Shown piece by piece: positions 35,496-46,714 of a stretch of 64,000 nt of DNA. The position numbers were made by a program, and so were the translations under genes. The stretch comes from Carya illinoinensis. Lineage: Eukaryota; Streptophyta; Magnoliopsida; Fagales; Juglandaceae. Numbering within the stretch: the stretch's first letter is position 1; every line of letters starts with the position of its first letter. The stretch lies in NCBI RefSeq assembly GCF_018687715.1, contig NC_056766.1, forward strand, positions 40,581,433 to 40,645,432, read 5' to 3'. The notes beneath the pieces were generated by a model. That model did no database searches. It was not told the DNA's origin and saw only the letters and a list, made by a program, of their open reading frames with translations.

Positions 35496-36148
35496 TTAAT
35501 AAATTTGATTCCGGTAAAACCAAAGATGGAGAGGCCATGGTGTTGAGAAACAATCCTCTGTAGAAATGTTTGAACTCGTAATTGGAGGTAACGATGTGAG
35601 CAGTTCTGCAATTGTTGAAATTTCATTATTCTGTGTACATGGCATTGATTGTCCATTATGCCCCACCTCCTTTCTAAAATTTACAAAATTTGAACAATCA
35701 ACGACGCTAACATCCTCTAGATGTTCCAACTGAAAAATGTTTATTGGAAGAATCACAAAGCTTTTGCACCCATACATATATAACTCTTTGAGTCCAGTGA
35801 GGTTTGTAATAGATGAAGGTAGCTCTTTTATTACGGTGCTATGTAACTGTACACACTTCAAATGTTCCATTTCACACTCGATTTATGGAAAGTTTTCAAG
35901 GCTTAGACAACCTACAAGTTCAAGTGATTTTAGAGATCTCAACTTTAAGCTTCTTGACAAATTCTTTAGATTGGAGCAATTATAAACTCTAATTCAACAA
36001 GCTTATCTAGAAGTCCAACGTCAAAATCATGAACCTCACCTAAATTTTTACATCCATCAAGAATCAACTGCTTTAGATTTGAGCACCTTGAAAGATTTGA
36101 TATTTTTGTCAAGTATTCACATTTAGAGAGATTCATACTTGTTAAGTT
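35496..36148 (-). pseudogene. LRR part of a TNL (TIR-NBS-LRR) resistance gene
   Basis: The minus strand encodes leucine-rich repeats typical of TNL receptors: NLTSMNLSKCEYLTKISNLS, then LKQLILDGCKNL, and further on IKELPSSITNLTGLKELYM and LPINIFQLEHL. The exon begins at 36148 after an acceptor (intron 36149-36256, with GT at the donor). A frameshift near 35980 and a stop near 35887 break it. The C-terminal LRRs and following exons are missing. The NB-ARC part of what is probably the same gene lies at 54840-55483, same strand and in the right order. TNL proteins are intracellular immune receptors; this copy is not functional. Confidence 0.8.
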
Positions 36149-36479
36149 CTGTTAAAAAGGACAAAATAAAGGAAATATATTAGCTAGCAAAGGAAATTCA
36201 CAGCATACCTTCAATGAAGATATATAAATCGACTTATTGAAAAGAAATATACGTACCTTAGAAAAATAAAGAAACTGAGAGGTCCTTCTCTTCTCTCGAG
36301 AAAGAGTAAGGTGTTGTACCTTTGCTATTGAAGGGTGTAAGTCTTCTTTTGCTAGGAGTCTGGTGTAGGGTGACATGGCTTTGGAAGAGTAGGAATTGTC
36401 AAAGAGATGGAGGCTTAATCTGTCCAAAGAAGAGAGTTTTATCTTTCATGTCCCTCATGTGAAAGAGATGGGAGCACGT

Positions 36480-36761
36480 GGAAAACATTGCATTGCATTA
36501 TGGGTAGAGTACTAGCTGAAAAAGGAGTGAACAATGAAGCATTTTGGAAGACTATGTCACAAGTGTGGAAATTGGTGGGATGGGTAAGATTTAAGGAGTT
36601 GGGTGATCAGAGATTCTTGATTGAGTTTCAACAATTATCTGACAAGGAAAATGTGCTTAGTGGATGACCATGGTTCTTTGATAGGAACATTGTGACACTG
36701 CAAGAGGTGGATGAATATGTTGATATCAATTCCATTCAATTTAATTTTGAACCTTTTTGGG
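36480..36761 (+). pseudogene. LINE-A ORF, DUF4283-like N-terminal part
   Basis: The frame reads WKLVGWVRFKELGDQRFLIEF and, past a stop, PWFFDRNIVTLQEVDEYVD, then NFEPF. This is the pattern of the DUF4283 domain at the N-terminus of plant LINE proteins. It is cut in mid-domain by LINE-B and resumes at 40607. A TAG stop at about 36662 breaks it. Confidence 0.75.
36750..36761. repeat. 12-bp target-site duplication of LINE-B
   Basis: AACCTTTTTGGG is repeated at 40607-40618. Removing LINE-B restores an uninterrupted DUF4283 reading frame. Confidence 0.9.
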
Positions 36762-39700
36762 ATTTTTTTTTTTTTTTTTTTTTTTAAGAAAGAGTTGAGA
36801 TCACCTGTCCATGAGTGATCTCTCCCCAATTTTATTCAAAAAGCCCTCACTTATGGCAGAGGAATACCGTGTAAAATAAAACCATGAGCACCTATGAATT
36901 ATCAATACAAACATAATCAATAGAACCCAGGTGCTTACAATAATACTCCGATCCAGACCAGCCCTCCCACCAACCAAAAACTCACCATCAATGCCTAATA
37001 TAAGGTATCCCAAGTATATCAAGCCTCATATATCCCCGAATAATTCCTTGAACACAATTCACGCCATAAAACTCATCGTTACGCCCTTGAACCCCTTGCT
37101 TTGCTTGAAAATTTGCAACCATATTAGTTTCTCTAAAAATATGTTGAAACCTGACATTCAGATTAGCAACTGGCACTTTAATCTCTTCTCAAAAATCCCA
37201 TAGAAACCAATACTTACAAACTCCCGAAGCCAACCAGCCAACTATCACCGTTGAGTCCGACTCAATCACTAAATCCTGCAAACCCATTTGCTTACACATT
37301 CGAAGACTATCGAGGAGGGCATGGCATTCAGCAATGGTATTTATAGCATGCCCATATGAGTGCGCAAAACCCACCATAACCTCACCTTTATGATTTCGAA
37401 TAATGCCACCTCCCCCTGACTCACCTGGATTCCCACAAGATCCTCCATCAACGTTCAATTTAAGTCTTCCTCTAGCCGGTAGTATCCAAACAACTAAATT
37501 CAATTTCTTTGTAACCACAGGAATAACCGAGCAAGATAAAGTCTCCATTATCACCCTATCATGTTTACCCAAAACTCGAAAATTTTTAATCATCCTTGAT
37601 GCCTCTCTAATGCATATTTTAACCAATCGAATAACACCTACAACATTAAACTTCACCCCTTCCATTCTTGCCATGCACCTAGCTCGCCAAAGTGCCCAAG
37701 AAATCACAATAGGAATAAAACCCCAAAGCCATCCAACCTGAGACTTCATTGCCGCTCTCTGCCACTAGAAATTCATCATCCCCTTCCAATTCCAGATCTA
37801 AGACATCCTAATATGACAAGCATCAGCAAAAAAATTCCATACTCTTTGTGCTCCCTCTCCCTCACATAAAATGTGATTAACAGTTTCTATGGGAGGTTGA
37901 GCACATCATTCACATTTAGAGACTAAAGGGATTCCTAAATTCTAGACAACATCATCAGCTCGGATAGCCTTTCTTTTTTGCTCTCCATACAAAGAACGAC
38001 ATCTTCTTTGGTAACCAATTCCTCCACAACCATTTCTTCCATATGCATAAGTCCCCTCGTTGTCGAATTAATTGCCTAGCTGATTTAGTCGTAAATTCAC
38101 CATCAATAGAAGGCTGCCAGACGCAAACATCCTCACCCTGCCATAATCTCACTCCTACTACACATATTTTCTACACAACATCATCTAGAACCAACTCCTG
38201 TTGGGGCCCGAAGATGTGAAAACGTCCGCCACACACAAATCATCACTTCCAATAATAGGCACCGAATCACACAAAGATCCATCCCCTATCCAGTTGTCCC
38301 CCCATAACTTGGACTGGCCCCCCCCGTATCAACCACTTTGTGTTCCTTAAAACCTTTGGCATGGTATCTATAAGACCCCTTCAGAATTTGGATCCTTTCC
38401 TGAGCTGCAACACTGAGCATAGATGAGAGTTACCGACATATTTATGATGAAAAAACTCCGACCACATCGATCTTCCTTTTATAATCTTCCAAGCAAATTT
38501 CATAAGCAATGACTCTTGAACCTCATGGAGATCCCGAATTCCTAGTCCACCCTCTTCAACCAGCAAATAAATTTTCCTCCAAGAAATCAACTTCCTTTTT
38601 TTAGTCCCCCTCGACGAACCCCAAAGGAAATCTAAAAAAATTTTCTTGATAGCCAAGTGTACTCCTTTTGGAAAATTTAATACCGAAAGCATGTGGATAG
38701 GTCAACTATTCAAGACATGTTTTAATAAAACAATTTCCCCCCCAAAAGATAGTATCTTACTCTTCCATCGAGCAAGCTTCTTTTGAACTTTAGCCAATAT
38801 GGGCTCAAACATACGAATTTTCAATCGCCCCATAAAAAGAGGGATGCCCAAATATGTGCATGGCCATTGGCCTTCCTCAAAACCCGAAATTGTTTTCAAC
38901 CCATTCTTACGATCAATCACATGGAAGATGAGAAAAATATGAAAGACTTACTAGGATTAATTTTTTGTCCAGACAATGCTTCATACCTTTGCAACACCGC
39001 CATAAGGTTCCAAATAGATGTCTTTCCACCATTGGTGAAAATCAGGATATCATCTACGTAAAGCAAATGAGTAATAAGAGTCCCTCCACCCGGGTGAAAA
39101 GGCTTAATTCGCCCCAAACTGAACTTCCGCTTTAGCATTCGAGAGAGAATATCATCAGACAAAATAAATAAATAGGGGGAGAGAGGTCACCCTGCAGTAA
39201 CCCGCTCAAAGCTTGAAAAAAACCTTTAATATTCTCATTCAACATTACTGAGTAAAAAGGAGAAGAAATAGCATTAAAGATAATATTCCTCCAATGATCC
39301 AAAAAACCCAATTGCCGTAGCATCTCTAACAAAAGACTCCAATTCACCCGATCATAGGCTTTAGCCATATCAAGTTTGAACATTACATTCCCACCTCTCA
39401 CTCTTCTGTTCATGCCTTGTACCAATTCCTGAGCTAGAGACATATTCTCAAAAATACTACGACCCCAAATGAATGTAGCCTGCTCAGGAGAAATGATTTT
39501 TTCCAATATCGGCGCCAAAAGAAAAACCATCAATTTTGACATAATTTTATACACCACTGAACAAAGACTTATCAGACGAAATTGACCAAAACCCAAAGGC
39601 TCATCTACCTTTGGAATCAATACCAAATTTGTAGTCTCAAAAAATGTAGTCAGTGGCTTCCCCTCAAAAAATTCTTTAGCCATTTCTAAAAGATCATTTT

Positions 39701-40606
39701 TAACAAAATCCCAGGTCAGGATGAAAAAACTTGCAGAGAACCCATCTAGACCCGGACTACTATCTGCAGGAATAGACCACAAAGAATTCTTTACCTCCTC
39801 CATAAAGGGAGGAGCACACAAACTTTCATTGTCCCCCATAGAGACCACCGGTGTTAACAACTCGAAATCCTCCTGCAGCGTTTCTATAGTTGACACCGAA
39901 AGAATTTCTTAAAAATAGGATACAGCCCCGTCCATAATCTCTTGCCCCGTAGTCAACGTACGCCCATCCTCAAGAAGCATTCGGTCAATCCTTTTAATTT
40001 TTTTTCTTCATTCTCATGGAGCATGAAAGAAACTGGTATTCGAATCACCCTCCTCCAGCCATTTTATCCGAGACTTTTGACAGGCCAACATCTCTTCACG
40101 ATGGACCCACTTCAAATGTTCTTGCTTACAGTTCAGAACCTCTGCTTCAACCTTTGCCGAGTACTCACTAGATAACTCAAGTTCCAGCCCAATAATTCGG
40201 TCTTCCAAATTTTTTAACTCCCCCTCTATACGACCAAATACTTCTTTATTCTAGACTCGCAAAGCACTTTTAAGGAGGTTTAATTTTTTGCTAATCCGAA
40301 CCATTGCACATCCATCCACACGTGTATTCCACACCTCTTGAACTAGAGGAATAAAACACTCATGAGAGCCCCATATGCGTAGAAATCTGAATGGCCGAAG
40401 GATAGACACCCGATCTTGCAATAATTGAACAACCATGGGGGCATGATCCGATGTGGTTCGCGGTAAGTACTTAACCGTAATATCTCCAAAGGAGTTTAAA
40501 AAATACATATTAACGAGCACTCTATCCAACCGCGCCTAGATTCGACGGCCACCTAACCTTCCATTACACCATGACAAACGATTTCCTTCACAAGGTAGGT
40601 CCACCA
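36762..40606 (-). mobile_element. LINE-B, minus-strand L1-type retrotransposon with RNase H, 5'-truncated
   Basis: A 23-T run at 36763-36785 is the poly(A) tail read from the other strand. It ends at 40606 within the endonuclease domain, so it is 5'-truncated, the usual outcome of target-primed reverse transcription. A 12-bp TSD flanks it. Confidence 0.92.
36988..40606 (-). pseudogene. LINE-B ORF2 (endonuclease C-term, RT, zf-RVT, RNase H), broken
   Basis: In minus-strand order: endonuclease end (RLDRVLVNMYFL, then TSDHAPMVV, about 40250-40600); linker (40014-40208); reverse transcriptase core with DSSPGLDGFSASFF, FKLDMAKAYDRVNW and LYVDDILIF (about 39000-39900); thumb region (38381-38920); zf-RVT (WKKWLWRNWLPKKMSFFVWR, 37955-38152); and RNase H with LNVDGGSCGNPGESGGGG and VIESDSTVIVGWL (37189-37749), tail to about 36988. 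At least five frame or stop breaks separate these blocks, so no functional protein is made. Plant L1 elements with a C-terminal RNase H are a known subgroup. Confidence 0.88.
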
Positions 40607-41180
40607 AACCTTTTTGGGTTCAACTCCATAATCTGCCTCTGGCAGCCATGACTGAGGAGGTGGGGGATCAGTTTGGTTCCTCTATTGGTCATGTCATTAG
40701 GGTGGATGCTGAGTCTAATGGTTTGGCTTGGGGGTGGTGTCTTCGAGTAAGGGTGGTAGTTGATCTCCATAAGCCTCTGTTGAGAGGTAGGTGGCTGAGT
40801 TCTGAGGGGAAACAACACTGGATTTCTTTCAAATACGAGAGAGGTTGCAGACTCTCTGTTTCCTGTGTGGCATCTTGTTCCATCAAGGGAGGGGGTGTTC
40901 TGGGCAGAGGAATGAGCAGCTAGGAGATGGTGTGAAGAACCAACAGTATGGTCCTTGACTTCAAGCACAGCCAATGAACACTAATATTTTTTATGTTAGG
41001 AAGTATGGTGGTGTTACTGAACACAACCACCAACAGAGGCGGCAGGAGGCTGAAGTCAAAGGTGGTGGAGAAGATGATGCCAATTTAGGCAAGAATGATT
41101 CATGGAGGATTCTAAGGCTAACATGAAGAAGGATCCAATTCAGAAGCAGTTGAAAAAGGAAAATTGAGTGATTGGGTTTT

Positions 41181-41198
41181 GGGGGGGGGGGGGGGGGG
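41181..41198 (+). repeat. Run of 18 G
   Basis: An uninterrupted G18 lies in the LINE-A linker between the N-terminal region and the endonuclease. Such runs are rare in plant DNA. It could also be an assembly or sequencing artefact. Confidence 0.9.
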
Positions 41199-44000
41199 AA
41201 CAATCCCATGTTAAGAAAGTTGGTAGTGTGGATACAGCTGTCAAAGCTTCCAGTAATTTTGGGATTTTCCTTATGGGGACTTTGGAAAGTAGACCTTTTG
41301 TTTTGAAGCCACAAATGAGTCTAAAAGGGGATAATCTCTCCTTAGTTAATCCTGGTGAGTCAGAAAAGGGAAGTATTGATTGCCACATGGAGTTTGAGAC
41401 CTCTAACCCAAAATTGGAAAGTTTTTCTAGGACTAGAATGTTGGATAAGTCCAATAAGTCTCGTGAGAATAAAGAGCCTGCAATATCAATCAAGCCAAGT
41501 GGTGCTGGAAAAGTGCCCAAGACAAAGGGGTCCACATGGAAAAGATGGGCTAGGAAAGTGAATTGCCACTCACTTATAGCTTCCAAGGTCGTGGCCCTAC
41601 TAGTAAGAAGAGAGGTGGTAATTCTCAACTGAGTAACGTGGACAAGTCTGGTAAGAAACAGAAGTAGGCTTTTGTTGTGGACTCTATTAGTTATGAAACT
41701 GGGTTGGTGGAGGCCTTAGTTGGAACTATAGAGGGCTTGGGAACCCTCGTACAGTTAGAGAACTTCACATGTGGGTGAAGACAAAGTGGCCCAAAGTGGT
41801 ATTTTTCATGGAAACAAAGTGTTGAAGGAAGAAAGTGGAGGAACTGAGAAATTCAGTGGGTTTTGACAGAAGTTTTGTGGTTGAGAGTAGAGGACTTAGT
41901 GGGGGGCTTGCCTTTTTGTGGAATAGCACAGATGACATTACCTTGGAATCTTTTTCTCCGAATCATATCTCTTTGTCTATAAGGAGGGAAGCAGACAGTG
42001 TGCCAGTGTGGAACTAATACTGACTGGTTTTTATGGACACCTTTCCACTTCTCAGAGGGAGGGTAGCTGATAACTTTTGAGAATGCTTAAGCCTAACAAA
42101 GATAGAGCCTGGATTTGTTTTGGGGACTTCAATGAAGTACTGCATCAACATGAAAAGAAAGGTGCAGCTCGAAGGCCTTATCACCAAATGGAACTTTTAG
42201 GAAGGTAGTGGAGTTTTGTGGTTTAAGTGATCGTGGTTTTGAAGGAACAAAGTTTAATTTAAACAATGGAAGAGTGGGCTCTCATTTCACCAAGGAAAGA
42301 TTGGATCAAGCTTTTGGAAACCTCTCTTGGACTAAACTGTTTACTGAATGCAGTGTCGATGTTCTAGCAGCATAGATTTCTGACCATTGTGCCCTTTGGC
42401 TTAAAATGAGGAATGGGAGGGAGAGGGTATAGAGTGAAGAAGGGGGTAGAACAAGGGTGTTTAGATATGAGGCAATCTGGGATCAAAGTGGCAGTGGAAT
42501 TATTCACAATAGCTGGTCTCAGAAACAAACTTGGCAGGGGTCTCATTTGTGGGGTGTGCATAATAGCTTATTGAGGTGCATAGACTCTTTGATTAAATGG
42601 AGAAAAAATTTTCTTGGCAAGCACAGGAAAGAGGTTCAGGAGAAACTCAAAAAGTTTTCTAAGTTGTAGGATTCTAACTCTAGTGATCACTCAGTGGCTG
42701 TGAAACAGGTTCCGAAGGAAGTTGATGAACTTTTGGAAGAAGATAATGTGAGATGGAAGTAGAGGGCCAAATAGATATGGCTCAAAGATAGTGATAAAAA
42801 CACCAAGTTTTTTCATAGAAGTGCTAACCAGAGAAGAAAAGTTAATGAGATCAAGAGAGAGGTGAGGGGAGATGGAAGGGTAGCCAGCTGCTTGGATGAT
42901 ATTTCAGAAACCTTTTGTTTACATTTCAAGGACCTTTTTTCCTCTTCTAATCCTGATAAAATAGCTGATTGTTTGACTCATGTGGGAAGGAGGGTGGATG
43001 AGCACATGAATAGAATGTTGTCGAAGGAGTTTACTGCAGATGAGGTAAAAACAACTTTATTTCAGATGAGTCCATTGGGGTCTCCTGGCCCTGACGGATT
43101 CTCAACTGTATTTTATCCAACTCATTGGGACATAGTGGGAGGGGATGTGACTCGAGCTGTGCTTGAAGTGCTTAATCCAACAGGTGACATTTCCACTATT
43201 AATGAAACTTACATTGTGCTGATTCCTAAAGTCAAAAAACCTCGAACAGTTTCTGAATTTAGACCTATCTCTTTATGTAATGTTATTTACAAGGTGGTCT
43301 CAAAGGTCCTAGCAAATAGGCTCAAGCTCATCTTGCCTCAACTCATTTCTCCTACACAAAGTGCCTTTTGCCTTAGAGATTAATCTTTGATAATGTGATT
43401 GTGACATTCGAGGCTATGCACTCAATGAATTCTAAGGTGAAGGGGCAGCATGGATATATGTCTTTGAAGTTAGACATGAGCAAGGCCTATGATAGGATGG
43501 AATGGAGTTTTTTTAGAGAGGTAATGAAGAAGATGGATTTCAATTCTAGATGGATTTCTTTGGTGATGAGGTGTATTTCAACTATTTCATATTTCATTCT
43601 TATTAATGGTTCCCCTCAAGCTTGGTTCCAACCCACAAGGGGATCAAGAAAAGGGGATCCCTTATCCCCCTATCTTTTATCCTTGTCTCTAAAGTATTGA
43701 GCTCCATTTTGAATCATGCTGAAGCTTCTAAGTAGATTCATGGTGTCCAATTTGGTGGAAGCAAGTTGAGCATTAACCATTATTTTTTACAGATGATATA
43801 TTGCTATTTTGTTGAGCAAATGCAGTGGAATGGTCTAAGATACTTGACTTGCTTGTTCTCTATGAAAGGGTCTCAGGATAGAAACTCAACAAGGACAAAA
43901 CATGCATCTTCTTCAGTGCAAATACAAAAAGGTTGACAAGAGATTACATTCTTGGAATGGCTGGAATCAGAGCTACATCATGCTATGAAAAATATCTTGG

Positions 44001-44005
44001 CTTAC
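44001..44005. repeat. Target-site duplication CTTAC of NAL-2
   Basis: CTTAC is repeated at 52838-52842. Counting it once rejoins the LINE-A frame through LGLPALDGRS. Confidence 0.95.
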
Positions 44006-44779
44006 TGATTGAGCTGAAATATTGTATGTTTTAGCTATTTAAAACCAATGTATTTTAAATTCTTCATGACACTATTATTGGTTTTAAATGAAAAAAAATA
44101 GTTAATAAGCATAAATACGAGTTGCGATTTTTAATTGATTAATATCATGTTTATGCTTAATTTTATAACTATGATTTAATGGGACAATATTTCCTCACAT
44201 ATATAGTTTATTTGTGATAATCTATTTTTCTTTTAATTTATTTTTGAGTGTTATTTTTATTTTCAGTTCAAATAAAATTCACATGATCCAATTGGAACTG
44301 TTGACCATGAAGAGAAGGAAATAAGAGATGTACTTGGGCAGCTAAAAATAAAGACAGTGACTTTCTATAGATGCATGAAGATTGCGGTGGACAAATACAT
44401 ACAATGTAAAGTCAAGAACAAGTTTGGCAAAAGAAGAAGTGAAGGAAATGGAGCTGGACGTATACGGAAAGAAAAAAAGTATTCACATCTTCACATCTGG
44501 CGTCTACTTGAGGCGGCAACTTGTTATCTAGCTTTACGTTGATAACAACATTACGGTGCAGTTAAAGTGGACGTGTGGGGAAAAGGGAAAAGGGAAGTGC
44601 CGTGTTTAATTTTTCAATCAAGGGAAACGTGTAGGAGTGTTGAGAGAATTGGAGGGAGAGTGAGACGTGGAAGTCTATAGTGAGTGTCGGCTTGGATTAA
44701 TTTTCCAAACCAAATCAATAGGTGAGAGACGTGGATGTGGTGTGCAGAAAATTAGCAAGGAGTCATTGCTTTTGCTTAC

Positions 44780-45420
44780 CACACGGACACCATGCATGGA
44801 CCAACTTACACATGCAGCTCACATGCCAAACACCATGCAGCAACCACTCACTCGGAACTGCACTCACACGATGCAACCAAGCAGCACACGGATACCAGCT
44901 CACACAAGCAGTTTTCGGACAGCACTCAAGCAACTTACACATGCAGCTCACATAAACGTGACAGCAGCCACTCACACAATGAACCTGCAGCAAAGAAAAC
45001 GTGACAGCAATTCACCACATGGACAGCACACACACCCACTCACTCGGATGTGCAGCAACCTGCGGCAAGGAAAAGCACTCAGATCAGTTCACACATGCAT
45101 GACAGCAGGAGCACTCGGACAGCAGGACTCACACATGCACACGTGCAGCAAAGAGATCACTCGGAAGCAGGAAAAACACATGCACATGCAGAACAGAAAG
45201 ACTCATTCGGATGTGCACACATGCAGCAGGTCAGCAGAAGAAAGAAAAATGCAGTGGACAGCACACATGCAGCAGACATTCGGACATATGCAGAACACAA
45301 CCTGCAGCAAGGACAAGCACACATGCAGCAGGTTAGCAGAAGAAAGAAAAATGCAGTGGACAGCACACATGCAGCAGACACTCGGACATGCTTTGACAGA
45401 ACATGCACATGCAGCAGCAG
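44780..45420 (+). promoter_or_regulatory. CATGCA/TCGGA motif array upstream of the NAL-2 LTR TATA box
   Basis: By reading I count 14 CATGCA and 8 TCGGA words in about 640 bp. The array includes a tandem duplication of about 105 bp (from about 45214 and again from about 45319). CATGCA is the RY motif recognised by plant B3-domain regulators such as ABI3, FUS3 and LEC2. The array ends about 60 bp before the TATA box, where U3 enhancers sit. The same array is in the 3' LTR at 51013-51653. The regulatory role is inferred. Confidence 0.6.
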
Positions 45421-45478
45421 GTTTGTTCCCTCTTGTTCGAGTAGCTGGTGCAGCAGAAGATCAACAGCAACACACGGC

Positions 45479-45485
45479 TATAAAA
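45479..45485 (+). promoter_or_regulatory. TATA box of the NAL-2 LTR
   Basis: TATAAAA in the context CGGCTATAAAAGGAAAG. The 3' LTR copy is at 51712-51718. Confidence 0.75.
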
Positions 45486-46603
45486 GGAAAGAAAGCTGAA
45501 ATGAAGAAGGGAGTTTTCGGGGGGCAGTTTTAGTTTTTGTTTACTTATTTTCTCTTTGTTTAGAAGCTAGAGAGAGTTTTAGTTTTGTTTTGGACTTAGA
45601 AGCAGCACGGAGAGAGTCTTTGTTTTGGACTTGTTTTATTTTCATTTAGAAGACTAGCGCAGCAGGGGTCTTTGACTCTTTAGTTTTATTTTCTTATTTT
45701 TCGTTCCAGACATCTTATTCTTTCTGTAGCTTTTATTTTCTTTCTTTTATTTCCGTTTAGAAGCTAGCAGCAGCCAGCTTATCCTTCTTGCACTTCCTTT
45801 TGGTTTTTCATTCGGCAGTTTTTATTTTCAAGCTTTATTTTGTTTTCGTTCCAGACCTAGTAGCATTAGAGTGGGCTGAGTTTTTATTCTTTCTTTTTTT
45901 TTTTCGTTTTCAGACTAAAGAAGCGGCAGTTTTTATTATTTTGTTTTAATTTAAACATAGTGTTGTGTTTGGCAGTTTTTATTTTTGGCTACAATGCTTT
46001 GTTGTTTTAAGAATTTTTATTAAGTATTAAGAATTGTTTTAGAAGTTTTTAATTAAGTGTACTAGTTTAATTTATTGCAAAAAGGGTTTGGTAGAGAGCT
46101 TTTGTTTTTGTTTTAGTTGGGTAATTTAATTGTTGTTTACTTATTTCATGTTATTTATTTTTATTGTTTCATTAAGCTTTCATTTTAATAGTAATTACAA
46201 TTGTTATGGTTTAATTTGAGAATTTGTGATTTAGATACAATGATAAACCCTAGAATATTGGTTTTATGCATTTTCAATTTTCAATGCATGTTTTGTCTAG
46301 TTTAGTTCTTAATTTAGTTTTATTAATCTCTGATTTTAATCTGTTAGTCATTTACATTCCAATCCGACAATCAAAAATCTAAAAATATGAATTTAGTCCA
46401 TGACTAGTAACCTCTTCCATCCATTGTACATATCATCCTCTTGTTTTCTCTTTGTGAAGTTTTTCACACATTTTTCAACAAGTTTAATTTTAAGTAACTT
46501 TCCCTGAGGAGACGATCTAGGAATTTATTCCTAATTATTACACGACATCCTCCTGCACTTGAGATAGCATTAGTGCTACTCATTTTTGAGTGAGTCAAGT
46601 TTT

Positions 46604-46620
46604 TGGCGCCGTTGCCGGGA
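46604..46620 (+). other. Primer-binding site of NAL-2, tRNA-Asp type
   Basis: TGGCGCCGTTGCCGGGA lies seven bases after the LTR end and is close to the complement of the tRNA-Asp 3' end. Confidence 0.85.
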
Positions 46621-46714
46621 AAAGTTGTCTAACTTAAATTTAAACTTGTTATTGTATTTTATTTTTTTACTCATCTCATTTGAATCAACCACTCATCTCT
46701 ACCATATTAGATTG

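Larger units (their letters stand above)
40607..44005 (+). pseudogene. LINE-A ORF, middle part (DUF4283 end, endonuclease, RT)
   Basis: 40607-40900 completes the DUF4283-type region (VQLHNLPLAAMTEEVGD, then GRWLSSEGKQHWISFKYERG) and leads into a Cys-containing stretch. The endonuclease follows (NYRGLGNPRTVREL near 41725, METKC near 41815, FGDFNEVLHQHEKKG near 42125). The reverse transcriptase runs from about 42860, with SPGPDGFSTVFYP, RPISLCNVIYKVVSKVLANR and LKLDMSKAYDRMEW. The catalytic box near 43790 reads FTDD. Several stops and frameshifts are present. It is cut at 44005 by NAL-2 within the motif YEKYLGLP. Confidence 0.85.
44006..46597 (+). repeat. 5' LTR of NAL-2
   Basis: It begins TGATTGAGCTGAAATATT and ends GAGTGAGTCA. 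The first 280 bp resemble the NAL-1 LTR, then the sequence is unrelated. It contains a CA-rich repeat array followed by a TATA box. The 288-codon ORF at 44667-45533 and its neighbours in other frames are by-products of the stop-poor array. Confidence 0.93.

Noticed and set aside
36152..36427. Minus-strand ORF next to the TNL LRR exon, considered as the preceding TNL exon
   Set aside because: It ends at a good splice donor, but its protein does not resemble the TNL sequence expected there; left unassigned.
44667..45533. 288-codon ORF and overlapping ORFs in the NAL-2 LTR (repeated at 50900-51766)
   Set aside because: They arise from a CA/GCA-rich, stop-poor repeat array open in several frames on both strands, and lie upstream of the LTR TATA box.
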